DNA of 51,280 nucleotides from NCBI RefSeq assembly GCF_006385675.1, contig NZ_VFRR01000023.1, positions 1 to 51,280 on the forward strand, written 5' to 3'. The translations under genes were made by a program, and so were the position numbers. This document shows, in pieces, positions 1 through 6,614 of this stretch. The stretch's first letter is position 1. Every line of letters starts with the position of its first letter. Under the pieces are notes generated by a model, which worked only from the letters and a program-made list of their open reading frames with translations, was not told where the DNA came from and did no database searches. The stretch comes from Maribrevibacterium harenarium. Its GTDB lineage: Bacteria > Pseudomonadota > Gammaproteobacteria > Pseudomonadales > Marinomonadaceae.

Positions 1-93
1 CAGAAACGAAGATCAGATCAAGCTGGCCGGATCACACCGAAACGCGTGGCTGAATGATACCGGAATCGGTGGCCAGACAAACCGAAATACGCA
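1..93. mobile_element. Terminal part of a probable IS21-family insertion sequence
   Basis: Three imperfect tandem repeats with an exact 23-base period lie at 24-46, 47-69 and 70-92. Each starts TGGC and carries an ACCGAAA or ACCGGAA core. Multiple terminal repeats of this GGCC...CCGRAA kind are typical of IS21-family ends (family knowledge, recalled without a search). The element would end at the CA at 92-93, where the dctM reading frame resumes. The transposase genes and the other end lie outside the window, so no target duplication can be seen. The repeats are seen directly; the family assignment is inferred. Confidence 0.6.
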
Positions 94-212
94 CCAATGA
101 AAGCGTATCCCACGCTACCGCAGGCCAACATGGCCAAAGCAATCGGAATACGAATACTCATTAAAACGAGTAGTATGCCCATCATGAGAAAAGCGAGCTG
201 GATATTACTCAT
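94..212 (-). pseudogene. dctM: TRAP transporter large permease DctM, N-terminal remnant
   Basis: About 39 codons remain of a protein that is normally about 430 residues. They encode a hydrophobic first helix and the RIPIALAM segment typical of DctM N-termini. The reading frame then leaves the family and stops at about position 18, where the repeats of a probable insertion sequence begin. The ATG at 210-212 is preferred to the one at 219-221 because a GAGAGG ribosome binding site sits 9 bases upstream. It overlaps the dctQ stop region, as usual in dctPQM operons. The large permease forms the transport channel, so the transporter is probably dead unless another copy exists. Confidence 0.65.
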
Positions 213-708
213 AAATGTCATCCTCTCGACGGCTGAGCAGTTGTACTAAACCACAGAGGGTACAAACTGAAAAACTAACGACACCCACAAGATAAACCCA
301 CCAGATCTGCAACTCTAAGATCATGGTTTGTTCCCAATATTCTTTGGATTCCATACCACTTAACGCCATACGATAAACGAACAGCGCAGACACTAAGGTA
401 AATAGCAAATGCCCAGTGTTATCTAACAGGCGAATCGTATTCGGATGACAGCCAGAAGTGAAAAGGTCGACGATCACATGACCCTTACGCAAGTAGCACT
501 CCGGTAGAAACAAAAATACCGATATGGCTAAGCCAACTTCCGTCAGCTCATAATCACCTTCTACCGACTGGCCAAAAAAGGTTCTGCCGATGATGCTGAC
601 GACCGTAGTGATCGCCAGCGACAGCATGATTAGGCCCCCTAGTAGAGCAAACCAGTAGGAAAGTCTCCTAAGGGCTGCTCCAAATACATCAACTATGTAA
701 AGCTTCAT
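205..708 (-). CDS. dctQ: TRAP transporter small permease DctQ
   Basis: This 167-residue protein is the usual length for the four-helix small membrane subunit of tripartite ATP-independent periplasmic transporters. Hydrophobic segments lie near residues 18-40, 55-70, 92-112 and 135-158. The acidic GDYELTE motif after the first helix and the RKGHV segment are characteristic. It docks the large permease DctM and works with the periplasmic binding protein DctP encoded just upstream. Its end overlaps the start of the disrupted dctM. Without a working DctM the subunit has no known transport role. Confidence 0.9.
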   Translation of the reverse strand: MKLYIVDVFGAALRRLSYWFALLGGLIMLSLAITTVVSIIGRTFFGQSVEGDYELTEVGLAISVFLFLPECYLRKGHVIVDLFTSGCHPNTIRLLDNTGHLLFTLVSALFVYRMALSGMESKEYWEQTMILELQIWWVYLVGVVSFSVCTLCGLVQLLSRREDDIYE

Positions 709-728
709 GCGTCTTCACCAGCTCGAAT

Positions 729-1763
729 TTACATCGATTCGTATTTTTTAATCAGGCCTTCCGCTTTGTCTAATAGACGTTTTGCGTCGTAGCCATCGTC
801 ATTCATTTCTTCGATCCACTGTGCTCTTACCGGAGCCAGTTGCTGTTGCCACTGGTCATATTCTGCTCCTTGAATGTAGTCAAAAGAATTACCGTTATCG
901 ACGGCATACTTGCGAGCAAATACCTCATAGTTATCGAACAGATCGCCGATATGGCCTGCTAGGGTGATACCCGAGTTGTCGTCAATCACTTTTTGTAGAT
1001 CCGCTGGCATCGACTCATAGACGTCTTTATTCATGGCGAAAATGAAGAACTGAGCATATAAACCTCGATCTCCCTTGATCTCAGTGTGGTGTTTTACCAG
1101 CTCATAAATTTTGGTCGGCAGCACCACTTCGTAAGGCAAGGCGGATACATCCAGCACGCCTTTGGAAATAGCGCTAGGCATTTCAGTGACCGGCATGAAA
1201 AGAGTGTTCGCATTCATCAACTTGAATGCTTCCGCCATCACTTTGTTTGGTGCGCGGACTTTCAAACCATCTAAGTCTGCCGCAGTCTTGATCGCTTTTT
1301 CGCGAGAGTGAAGTGATCCAGGAGCATGGGTGTGCATGGCTAACACATGGACATCTTTGAGCTCTTCTTGCATTTCCTGTTCAGCGTATTCTTGTAGTGC
1401 CATGCTGGTTGCTTTGGCAGTACCTGGCATAAAAGGTAATTCGAAAACAGTGGCTTTCGGAAAACGACCAGGGGTATAGCCACCCACAGTCCAAGTAATG
1501 TCAGAAATGCCTTTGCGTACTTGGTCGAACAGTTGTGGTGGTTTACCACCGAGTTGCATGGCTGGGAACAGTTCGATATCGATACGACCATTGGATTCCG
1601 CTTCCACCTTTTCTGCCCAAGGCTGTAGGAATTGGGTATGTGCCATCGACATCGGCGGTAAGAAATGGTGCAGCTTCAGCGTGTAATCCGCTTCCGCCAT
1701 GGCATTGAAGGAGAGTACTGCGCCTGCAATCAGGCCTAGGCTTTTGCGTCCTACGTACTTCAT
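729..1763 (-). CDS. dctP: TRAP transporter periplasmic substrate-binding protein DctP
   Basis: A Sec signal peptide (cleavage likely after AMA, residue 23) is followed by a DctP-family solute receptor; the total of 344 residues is normal. Arg170 in the GLKVRAPNK segment matches the conserved arginine that salt-bridges the substrate carboxylate, so the ligand should be an organic acid. It captures the acid in the periplasm and hands it to DctQM. The gene heads the minus-strand dctPQM unit, divergent from the CoA-transferase, which suggests that the transported acid is the substrate of the neighbouring pathway. A GAGGTGG ribosome binding site precedes the ATG. The exact ligand cannot be read from the sequence. 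Confidence 0.92.
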   Translation of the reverse strand: MKYVGRKSLGLIAGAVLSFNAMAEADYTLKLHHFLPPMSMAHTQFLQPWAEKVEAESNGRIDIELFPAMQLGGKPPQLFDQVRKGISDITWTVGGYTPGRFPKATVFELPFMPGTAKATSMALQEYAEQEMQEELKDVHVLAMHTHAPGSLHSREKAIKTAADLDGLKVRAPNKVMAEAFKLMNANTLFMPVTEMPSAISKGVLDVSALPYEVVLPTKIYELVKHHTEIKGDRGLYAQFFIFAMNKDVYESMPADLQKVIDDNSGITLAGHIGDLFDNYEVFARKYAVDNGNSFDYIQGAEYDQWQQQLAPVRAQWIEEMNDDGYDAKRLLDKAEGLIKKYESM

Positions 1764-1776
1764 TTGTCCACCTCAC

Positions 1777-1788
1777 ATTTTTCTTTTT
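1777..1788 (-). promoter_or_regulatory. A-rich Hfq/Crc-type motif beside the dctP ribosome binding site
   Basis: On the transcribed strand AAAAAGAAAAAT reads as four A-R-N triplets, the pattern bound by the distal face of Hfq and seen at Crc-controlled genes in Pseudomonas. It ends one base before the GAGGTGG ribosome binding site of dctP, so a bound protein would block translation. The match may be chance in an A-rich leader. Confidence 0.4.
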
Positions 1789-1850
1789 ATAAGAGATTAT
1801 TGTTTGCCGTCAGTCCTGTCTGGCTGCGGTTAATATATTTCTGGCATAAA

Positions 1851-1873
1851 TTGTTTAGCTGTTCAACAATTAT
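1851..1873. promoter_or_regulatory. Operator-like element, copy 1
   Basis: These 23 bases agree at 19 positions with the element at 4958-4980 in the enoyl-CoA hydratase promoter. They share TTGTTTAG, a G-T-(A/T)-CAAC core and an ATTAT end. The site lies between the divergent dctP and CoA-transferase genes. A common transcription factor is inferred; none is encoded in the visible part of the island. Confidence 0.5.
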
Positions 1874-1979
1874 CTTTATAAAATTTTTGACTAATCCATA
1901 ACAAAAAGAGAATGCCCTCTAAAAACCTATTTTCGCGGTATAAATTTGTCCAACGAGAAAACAAATTATTTGAAAAATA

Positions 1980-2000
1980 AATAGTTGTAGTGTACAACAA
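1980..2000. promoter_or_regulatory. Operator-like element, copy 2, with a 15-base palindrome
   Basis: Read on this strand, the 21 bases match the reverse complement of the element at 4958-4978 at 16 positions. Inside lies a perfect 6-3-6 palindrome, GTTGTA-gtg-TACAAC, at 1984-1998. It sits about 75 bases before the CoA-transferase start. It looks like the best-formed copy of the binding site shared by the island. Confidence 0.5.
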
Positions 2001-2074
2001 AAAATAATGATTTAGACGAGCTTGTAGAATCAATAGCTCGCACGCCTAACAAAACTAACAACAGCAGGTGACAC

Positions 2075-3634
2075 ATGAGTAAAGTAATAACGATCGATGA
2101 AGCTGCGGCACTGATTAAAGACGGCGATTCTGTCGCTTGGTCCACGGTCGGTATGTCATTTTTTGCCGAAGCGATTGCCACTAAACTAGAGCAACGCTAC
2201 CTCGACACAGGCTACCCCAAAAATCTGACTTTGATCCATGACTGTGGTTGTGGGGACGGTAAAAATGGTGGTATGTCGCACCTTGCTCATGTGGGTCTAG
2301 TTAAACGCTTGATTTCTGGCCATACCGGCCAAGCACCAAAAATGGCGGAGTTGGTGGCGAAAGACGCTATCGAGGCTTACCTGCTACCTCAGGGCGTACT
2401 AACCACCATGTGGCGTCAGATCGCCGGTAATAAGCCTGGCGTCATCACCAAAATCGGTATGGGCACCTATGTAGATCCATTGGTGAGCGGTGGCAAGGTT
2501 ACGTCGCTAGCCACTGAAGACCTCGTGAAGCGCATTGAAATCGAAAACGAAGAATGGCTGCTTTACAAAACCTTCCCCCTTGATGTGGTAGTGATTCGTG
2601 CGACCACGGCGGATGAAAATGGCAACCTATCCGTCGAAGAGGAAGCCATGTTGGCGGAAATCCTGCCGATGGCTCAAGCGGCCCGTAACCGTGGTGGTAT
2701 CGTTATTGCCCAGGTGAAATACCTAGCTGAAGCCAAAACCCTGAAACCAAAAGATGTCAAAGTTCCTGGCGTTTTGGTGGATTACGTTACCGTAGCGCCT
2801 GCTGAACAGCACATGCAAACCATCGCCACAGTTTATAACCCATCCCTTGCTGGTAATGCCAAAGTGCCACTGAATGCGATCCCGCCAATTCCATTTGGCG
2901 AGCGCAAAATTATTGCCCGCCGTGCCGCTTTAGAATTATCTGACAACGCTATCGTTAACTTAGGTATTGGTATGCCTGATGGGGTTGCGTCCGTGGCTGC
3001 GGAAGAAGGTGTCGCCGGTCGCTTTATGCTGACTACCGAATTGGGTACTTACGGTGGTATCCCTGCTTCTGGCGGAGACTTTGGTGCAGCCTGGAACGCT
3101 GAGGCGATTATTGAGCACGAAGCCCAGTTCGATTTCTACGATGGTGGTGGTTTAGACATTGCCTTCCTTGGTTTGGCGCAGGCGGATCAGCACGGCAACT
3201 TGAACGTAAGTAAGTTCGGCCCGAAAGTAGTTGGCCCTGGCGGCTTTATCAATATCTCCCAAAGCGCCAAGAAAATTGTCTTCTGCGGCACCCTAGTGAA
3301 TGGCGCCAAGCTGGCCTTCGCTGACGGCAAAGTGTCGGTCGTTGAAGAAGGGCGCACCCGTAAATTCGTACAACAAGTAGACCACATTACCTTTAGTGGT
3401 GAGTTTGCCCGTGCCAATAACAAGCCGGTTTTATTTGTGACCGAGCGCTGTGTGTTGGAACTGCGCCAAGAAGGCGTGGTGTTAACCGAGGTGGCACCGG
3501 GATTGGATCTGGAAAAAGATGTGCTGAGTATGATGGAGTTCACCCCGATCATCGCAGACGACTTGAAAACCATGCCGGCAGAAATTTTCCAAGAAGCTTG
3601 GGGCGGGTTAGCGGCTCAAATGGATGCCCAGTAA
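2075..3634 (+). CDS. Acyl-CoA:acetate/3-ketoacid CoA-transferase (family I)
   Basis: This 519-residue protein has alpha- and beta-type CoA-transferase domains fused in one chain, as in YdiF and propionate CoA-transferase. Glu322 in TELGTYGGIP fits the ExGxxGG active-site motif, whose glutamate forms the glutamyl-CoA intermediate. It would move CoA from a donor such as acetyl-CoA onto a carboxylic acid, or the reverse, recycling CoA at the end of the pathway. It is followed after 38 bases by the thiolase and is divergent from the transporter. A CAGGTGA ribosome binding site precedes the ATG. The acid partner is unknown. Confidence 0.88.
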   Translation: MSKVITIDEAAALIKDGDSVAWSTVGMSFFAEAIATKLEQRYLDTGYPKNLTLIHDCGCGDGKNGGMSHLAHVGLVKRLISGHTGQAPKMAELVAKDAIEAYLLPQGVLTTMWRQIAGNKPGVITKIGMGTYVDPLVSGGKVTSLATEDLVKRIEIENEEWLLYKTFPLDVVVIRATTADENGNLSVEEEAMLAEILPMAQAARNRGGIVIAQVKYLAEAKTLKPKDVKVPGVLVDYVTVAPAEQHMQTIATVYNPSLAGNAKVPLNAIPPIPFGERKIIARRAALELSDNAIVNLGIGMPDGVASVAAEEGVAGRFMLTTELGTYGGIPASGGDFGAAWNAEAIIEHEAQFDFYDGGGLDIAFLGLAQADQHGNLNVSKFGPKVVGPGGFINISQSAKKIVFCGTLVNGAKLAFADGKVSVVEEGRTRKFVQQVDHITFSGEFARANNKPVLFVTERCVLELRQEGVVLTEVAPGLDLEKDVLSMMEFTPIIADDLKTMPAEIFQEAWGGLAAQMDAQ

Positions 3635-3646
3635 TCAGCTTAATCC

Positions 3647-3660
3647 AATAACAAGAATAA
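3647..3660 (+). promoter_or_regulatory. (AAN)n Hfq/Crc-type translational control motif before the thiolase
   Basis: AATAACAAGAATAA is an unbroken run of AAN triplets ending directly against the CGGAG ribosome binding site (3661-3665) of the thiolase start at 3673. The AANAANAA catabolite-activity motif of Pseudomonas targets has this form and place. Control by Hfq and Crc is inferred. Confidence 0.6.
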
Positions 3661-3672
3661 CGGAGTTTAGAT

Positions 3673-4881
3673 ATGGCTATGCAAAATGTAGAAATCCCTT
3701 ACGGTGCTTACTGGAGTACCCCATTTGCCAAGTGGCAGGGTTCGTTGCAGTACCTGCACTCGATGAAATTTGCGGCTCACGTAGCAAAGCAAGAGCTTGC
3801 CAAGCGCAATATTGACCCAACCGTATTTGATTCGGGTGTGTTGGGGATGACGATAAACCAATACCAATCTTTTAATGGTGCTCCTTGGCCGCTACATGAT
3901 TTGGGGGCAACTCATACTCCCGGTCACGCGGTGAATCAGGTGTGTGCTACCAGTGCCCGTGGTTTGTTTGCGGCCGCATCAGAAGTGATGTCGGGCATGG
4001 CTAACGTGGCTTTATTCTTAGCAGCGGACCGTTGCTCTAATGGCCCCCACATAGTTTACCCGAATCCCAAAGGTATTGGCGGTGCCGGTGAATCGGAAGA
4101 TCAAGTGTTCTACAACATGATGAACGACCCCATGGGCGGACATTCCATGATGCAGACCGGTGAAAACGTCGCTCGTCGCTTTGATATCACTCGTGAAGAA
4201 CTGGATGCAGTGACTCTGCGCCGTTACGAGCAATATCAAGAAGCGTTGAAAGACGATCAAGCCTTCCAGAAACGCTACATGACCTTGCCACTTTCTGTGC
4301 CGACACCAAACTTCCAAAAAGAAGCCTGTGTCATGACCGGAGACGAAGGGGTATTTCCAACTACAGCAGAAGGTTTGGCGAAACTCCGTCCAGTACAAGA
4401 GGGCGGTGTGATTACCTTTGGTAACCAAACCCACCCGGCGGACGGTAACGCAGCAGCAATCGTTTGTTCCAGCGATCGTGCAGCAGAGTTGGCTACTGAT
4501 GCCTCGATCAAGGTGGAAGTGCTTGGCTTTGGTCAGGCCCGTGATGACTTGGCTTATATGCCGGCAGCGCCAATTGAGGCGGCTCGTCGTGCTCTACAAA
4601 ACGCTGGCATTAGTATCGATCAAGTCGATGCGATCAAAACCCATAACCCGTTTGCGGTAAATGATGTGGCCTTTGCTAAAGCCCTTGGTGTAGACGTGAT
4701 GCAGATGAATAACTACGGCTGTTCTTTAATTTGGGGGCACCCACAGGGCCCAACTGGCTTGCGCGCCATGATCGAAATGATCGAGGAATTGGTGTTGCGG
4801 GGTGGTGGCTATGGTCTGTTTACCGGCTGTGCAGCGGGTGATACCGGTATGGCAGTGGTGTTGCGAGTGAGTGACCGTTAA
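3673..4881 (+). CDS. Thiolase (acetyl-CoA acetyltransferase family)
   Basis: Thiolase catalyses the last step of a beta-oxidation turn, cleaving a 3-ketoacyl-CoA with CoA to acetyl-CoA and a shortened acyl-CoA. The 402-residue length is normal. Catalytic residues are visible: nucleophile Cys91 (NQVCATSARG), His324 (THNPF), His356 in the GHPQGPTG motif and Cys386 in GCAAGDTG. The sequence lacks the GGS context of standard degradative thiolases, so it probably belongs to a divergent branch with unusual substrates. It is co-transcribed with the CoA-transferase, and a UUCG-capped terminator follows. An (AAN)n motif abuts its ribosome binding site. Confidence 0.88.
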   Translation: MAMQNVEIPYGAYWSTPFAKWQGSLQYLHSMKFAAHVAKQELAKRNIDPTVFDSGVLGMTINQYQSFNGAPWPLHDLGATHTPGHAVNQVCATSARGLFAAASEVMSGMANVALFLAADRCSNGPHIVYPNPKGIGGAGESEDQVFYNMMNDPMGGHSMMQTGENVARRFDITREELDAVTLRRYEQYQEALKDDQAFQKRYMTLPLSVPTPNFQKEACVMTGDEGVFPTTAEGLAKLRPVQEGGVITFGNQTHPADGNAAAIVCSSDRAAELATDASIKVEVLGFGQARDDLAYMPAAPIEAARRALQNAGISIDQVDAIKTHNPFAVNDVAFAKALGVDVMQMNNYGCSLIWGHPQGPTGLRAMIEMIEELVLRGGGYGLFTGCAAGDTGMAVVLRVSDR

Positions 4882-4902
4882 TCGTTTTGGTGACGATTTT
4901 TC

Positions 4903-4929
4903 AGCCACGCTTCGGTGTGGCTTTTTTTT
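4903..4929 (+). terminator. Rho-independent terminator after the thiolase
   Basis: An 8-bp stem, AGCCACGC with GTGTGGCT (one G-U pair), is capped by a TTCG tetraloop and followed by eight T. It ends the CoA-transferase/thiolase unit. Confidence 0.9.
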
Positions 4930-4939
4930 GAAGAAACAC

Positions 4940-4980
4940 AATAGTTGAGTTTGACATTTGTTTAGTAGTACAACTATTAT
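4940..4980 (+). promoter_or_regulatory. Promoter of the enoyl-CoA hydratase operon with operator-like copy 3
   Basis: TTGACA (4951-4956) and TATTAT (4975-4980) are separated by 18 bases, a good sigma-70 promoter. The element shared with the dctP/CoA-transferase gap covers 4958-4980, that is, the spacer and the -10 box. An 8-base inverted repeat, AATAGTTG (4940-4947) with CAACTATT (4971-4978), also frames the promoter. A protein bound here would directly affect RNA polymerase. Confidence 0.7.
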
Positions 4981-5053
4981 TTGTTTAAGATAAATAACAG
5001 GTGGGCTTATTAGAGTCTGCTTAGCCCATAAACATAAAAATAGAGGCGCGCTA

Positions 5054-5818
5054 ATGACAACGTACCAATACATCCAATTTTCCGCTGAGAATGGCGTTGG
5101 TCATCTTCGCTTGAACCGACCAGAAAAGAAAAACGCCATCAATGATGCTCTCTGTCTAGAAATTGAGCATGCCTTTATCAACCTTCCCGAAGACGTCAAC
5201 GTCATTGTGCTTTCTGGCGCCGGTCCAGAGTTTTGCGCTGGTCTAGACCTTGCTGAGCACAAAGCCCGTGAGCCATTTGAAGTAGTGAAGCACTCTCGCA
5301 TGTGGCACCGAGTATTCGGTCACATTCGTAACTCCGGTATTCCCGTGGTGGCAGCCATGCAAGGCGCGGTAATCGGAGGGGGGCTTGAGTTGGCTATCTG
5401 TGCCCATGTGCGTGTGACCGAAAAAGGCACTTTCTACCGTTTACCAGAAGGCCGTCACGGTATTTTCGTGGGCGGAGGTGCATCGGTGAACGTTGCTCGT
5501 GTGATTGGTACAAGCCGCATGACGGAAATGATGCTCACCGGTCGCGATGTGGATGCTGAGGAAGGTTACCGCATCGGTTTGGGTCACTATGTGGTTGAGA
5601 ACGGTGAAGCCTTAGCTAAAGCTCAGGAAATTGCCGCAGGCATTGCGAAAAACTCCAAATACTCTAACTGGGCAATGAGTACTGGCTTGGCACGCATTAG
5701 TAGTATGGCGGCAGAAGAAGGTCTATACACCGAGTCTCTAATCTGCGGTATCACCCAAACCAGTGACGAAGTGAAAGCTCGCATCGATGCTTTCTTAAAT
5801 CGTAAGAAAAATCAGTAA
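5054..5818 (+). CDS. Enoyl-CoA hydratase/isomerase family protein (crotonase fold)
   Basis: The 254-residue length is typical for a crotonase. The oxyanion-hole segments are EFCAGLDL (59-66) and AVIGGGLEL (105-113), and an acidic residue, Glu132, lies in the PEGRHG segment where hydratases carry a catalytic glutamate. It would add water to the enoyl-CoA made by the acyl-CoA dehydrogenase downstream. It opens the second transcription unit of the island; the SDR starts 18 bases after it. Crotonases are diverse, so isomerase or lyase activity remains possible. Confidence 0.85.
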   Translation: MTTYQYIQFSAENGVGHLRLNRPEKKNAINDALCLEIEHAFINLPEDVNVIVLSGAGPEFCAGLDLAEHKAREPFEVVKHSRMWHRVFGHIRNSGIPVVAAMQGAVIGGGLELAICAHVRVTEKGTFYRLPEGRHGIFVGGGASVNVARVIGTSRMTEMMLTGRDVDAEEGYRIGLGHYVVENGEALAKAQEIAAGIAKNSKYSNWAMSTGLARISSMAAEEGLYTESLICGITQTSDEVKARIDAFLNRKKNQ

Positions 5819-5836
5819 TCCCCGGGGAGTTTCAAT

Positions 5837-6604
5837 ATGCAAATTCAAGATCGTCATTTTGTTGTTACTGGCTCTGCCTCAGGAATTGGTGAAGCCGTAG
5901 CGCGTCGTTTACACCGTTTGGGTGCTCGCGTTTCGCTAGCGGATATTAATGAAACCGGTTTGCAGCGTGTTGCTAGTGACTTAGGTGAACGGGCCCAGTA
6001 CGCGATTACGGATATCGCTGATGAAGCCTCGGTGACCGCTTCTTTAGATCAAGCTGTCGCCGCTTTTGGCGAAATTCATGGGGTGATCAATTGTGCGGGT
6101 ATTCCAGGTGCAGAGCGCGTGGTTGGTCGTGAAGGCCCGCACCGTTTAGCGACATTCGAGCGTGCCTTGCGCATTAACTTGCTCGGCACCTTTAATATGA
6201 TTCGTCTAGCGGCGGATAAAATGCAACACAACGAGCAGCAACCGAATTTAGAACGTGGTGTCATTATCAATACTGCATCAGTTGCTGCATTTGACGGGCA
6301 AATCGGTCAAGCGGGCTACGCAGCTTCGAAAGGTGGCGTGGTTTCTATGACCTTGCCAATCGCCCGTGAATTGGCACGCTTCGGAATCCGTGTGATGACG
6401 ATTGCGCCGGGGCTATTCAAAACCCCGATGATGGATGTATTACCCGAGGAAGTGCAGCAATCCTTAGGGGCGGCAGTGCCATTTCCACCGCGTCTTGGTG
6501 ACCCAGATGAGTATGCACAGCTAGCGCAACAGATCATCGAAAATAGCATGCTCAACGGCGAAGTGATTCGCCTAGATGGTGCTATTCGTATGGCGGCTAA
6601 GTAG
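5837..6604 (+). CDS. Short-chain dehydrogenase, probable 3-hydroxyacyl-CoA dehydrogenase
   Basis: This is a 255-residue SDR with the NAD-binding TGSASGIG motif at 11-18, an NCAG motif near 85-88, and the catalytic set Ser148, Tyr161 and Lys165 (YAASK). It resembles the type-2 (HSD17B10-like) 3-hydroxyacyl-CoA dehydrogenases, which carry the same insertion-rich middle part and a FKTPMM segment after the catalytic lysine. It would oxidise the 3-hydroxyacyl-CoA from the upstream hydratase to the ketoacyl-CoA cleaved by the thiolase. It lies 18 bases after the hydratase and 10 bases before the acyl-CoA dehydrogenase. Confidence 0.87.
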   Translation: MQIQDRHFVVTGSASGIGEAVARRLHRLGARVSLADINETGLQRVASDLGERAQYAITDIADEASVTASLDQAVAAFGEIHGVINCAGIPGAERVVGREGPHRLATFERALRINLLGTFNMIRLAADKMQHNEQQPNLERGVIINTASVAAFDGQIGQAGYAASKGGVVSMTLPIARELARFGIRVMTIAPGLFKTPMMDVLPEEVQQSLGAAVPFPPRLGDPDEYAQLAQQIIENSMLNGEVIRLDGAIRMAAK

Positions 6605-6614
6605 GAGGCAGTCC

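Larger units (their letters stand above)
1764..2074. promoter_or_regulatory. Divergent AT-rich control region between dctP and the CoA-transferase gene
   Basis: This 311-base gap holds no gene. It contains two copies of a 21-23 base element (1851-1873 and 1980-2000) that recurs at the enoyl-CoA hydratase promoter, and an A-rich tract beside the dctP ribosome binding site. The stretch is much richer in A+T than the flanking genes, as expected for a two-way promoter. No single pair of -35/-10 boxes stands out enough to call. Confidence 0.6.
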
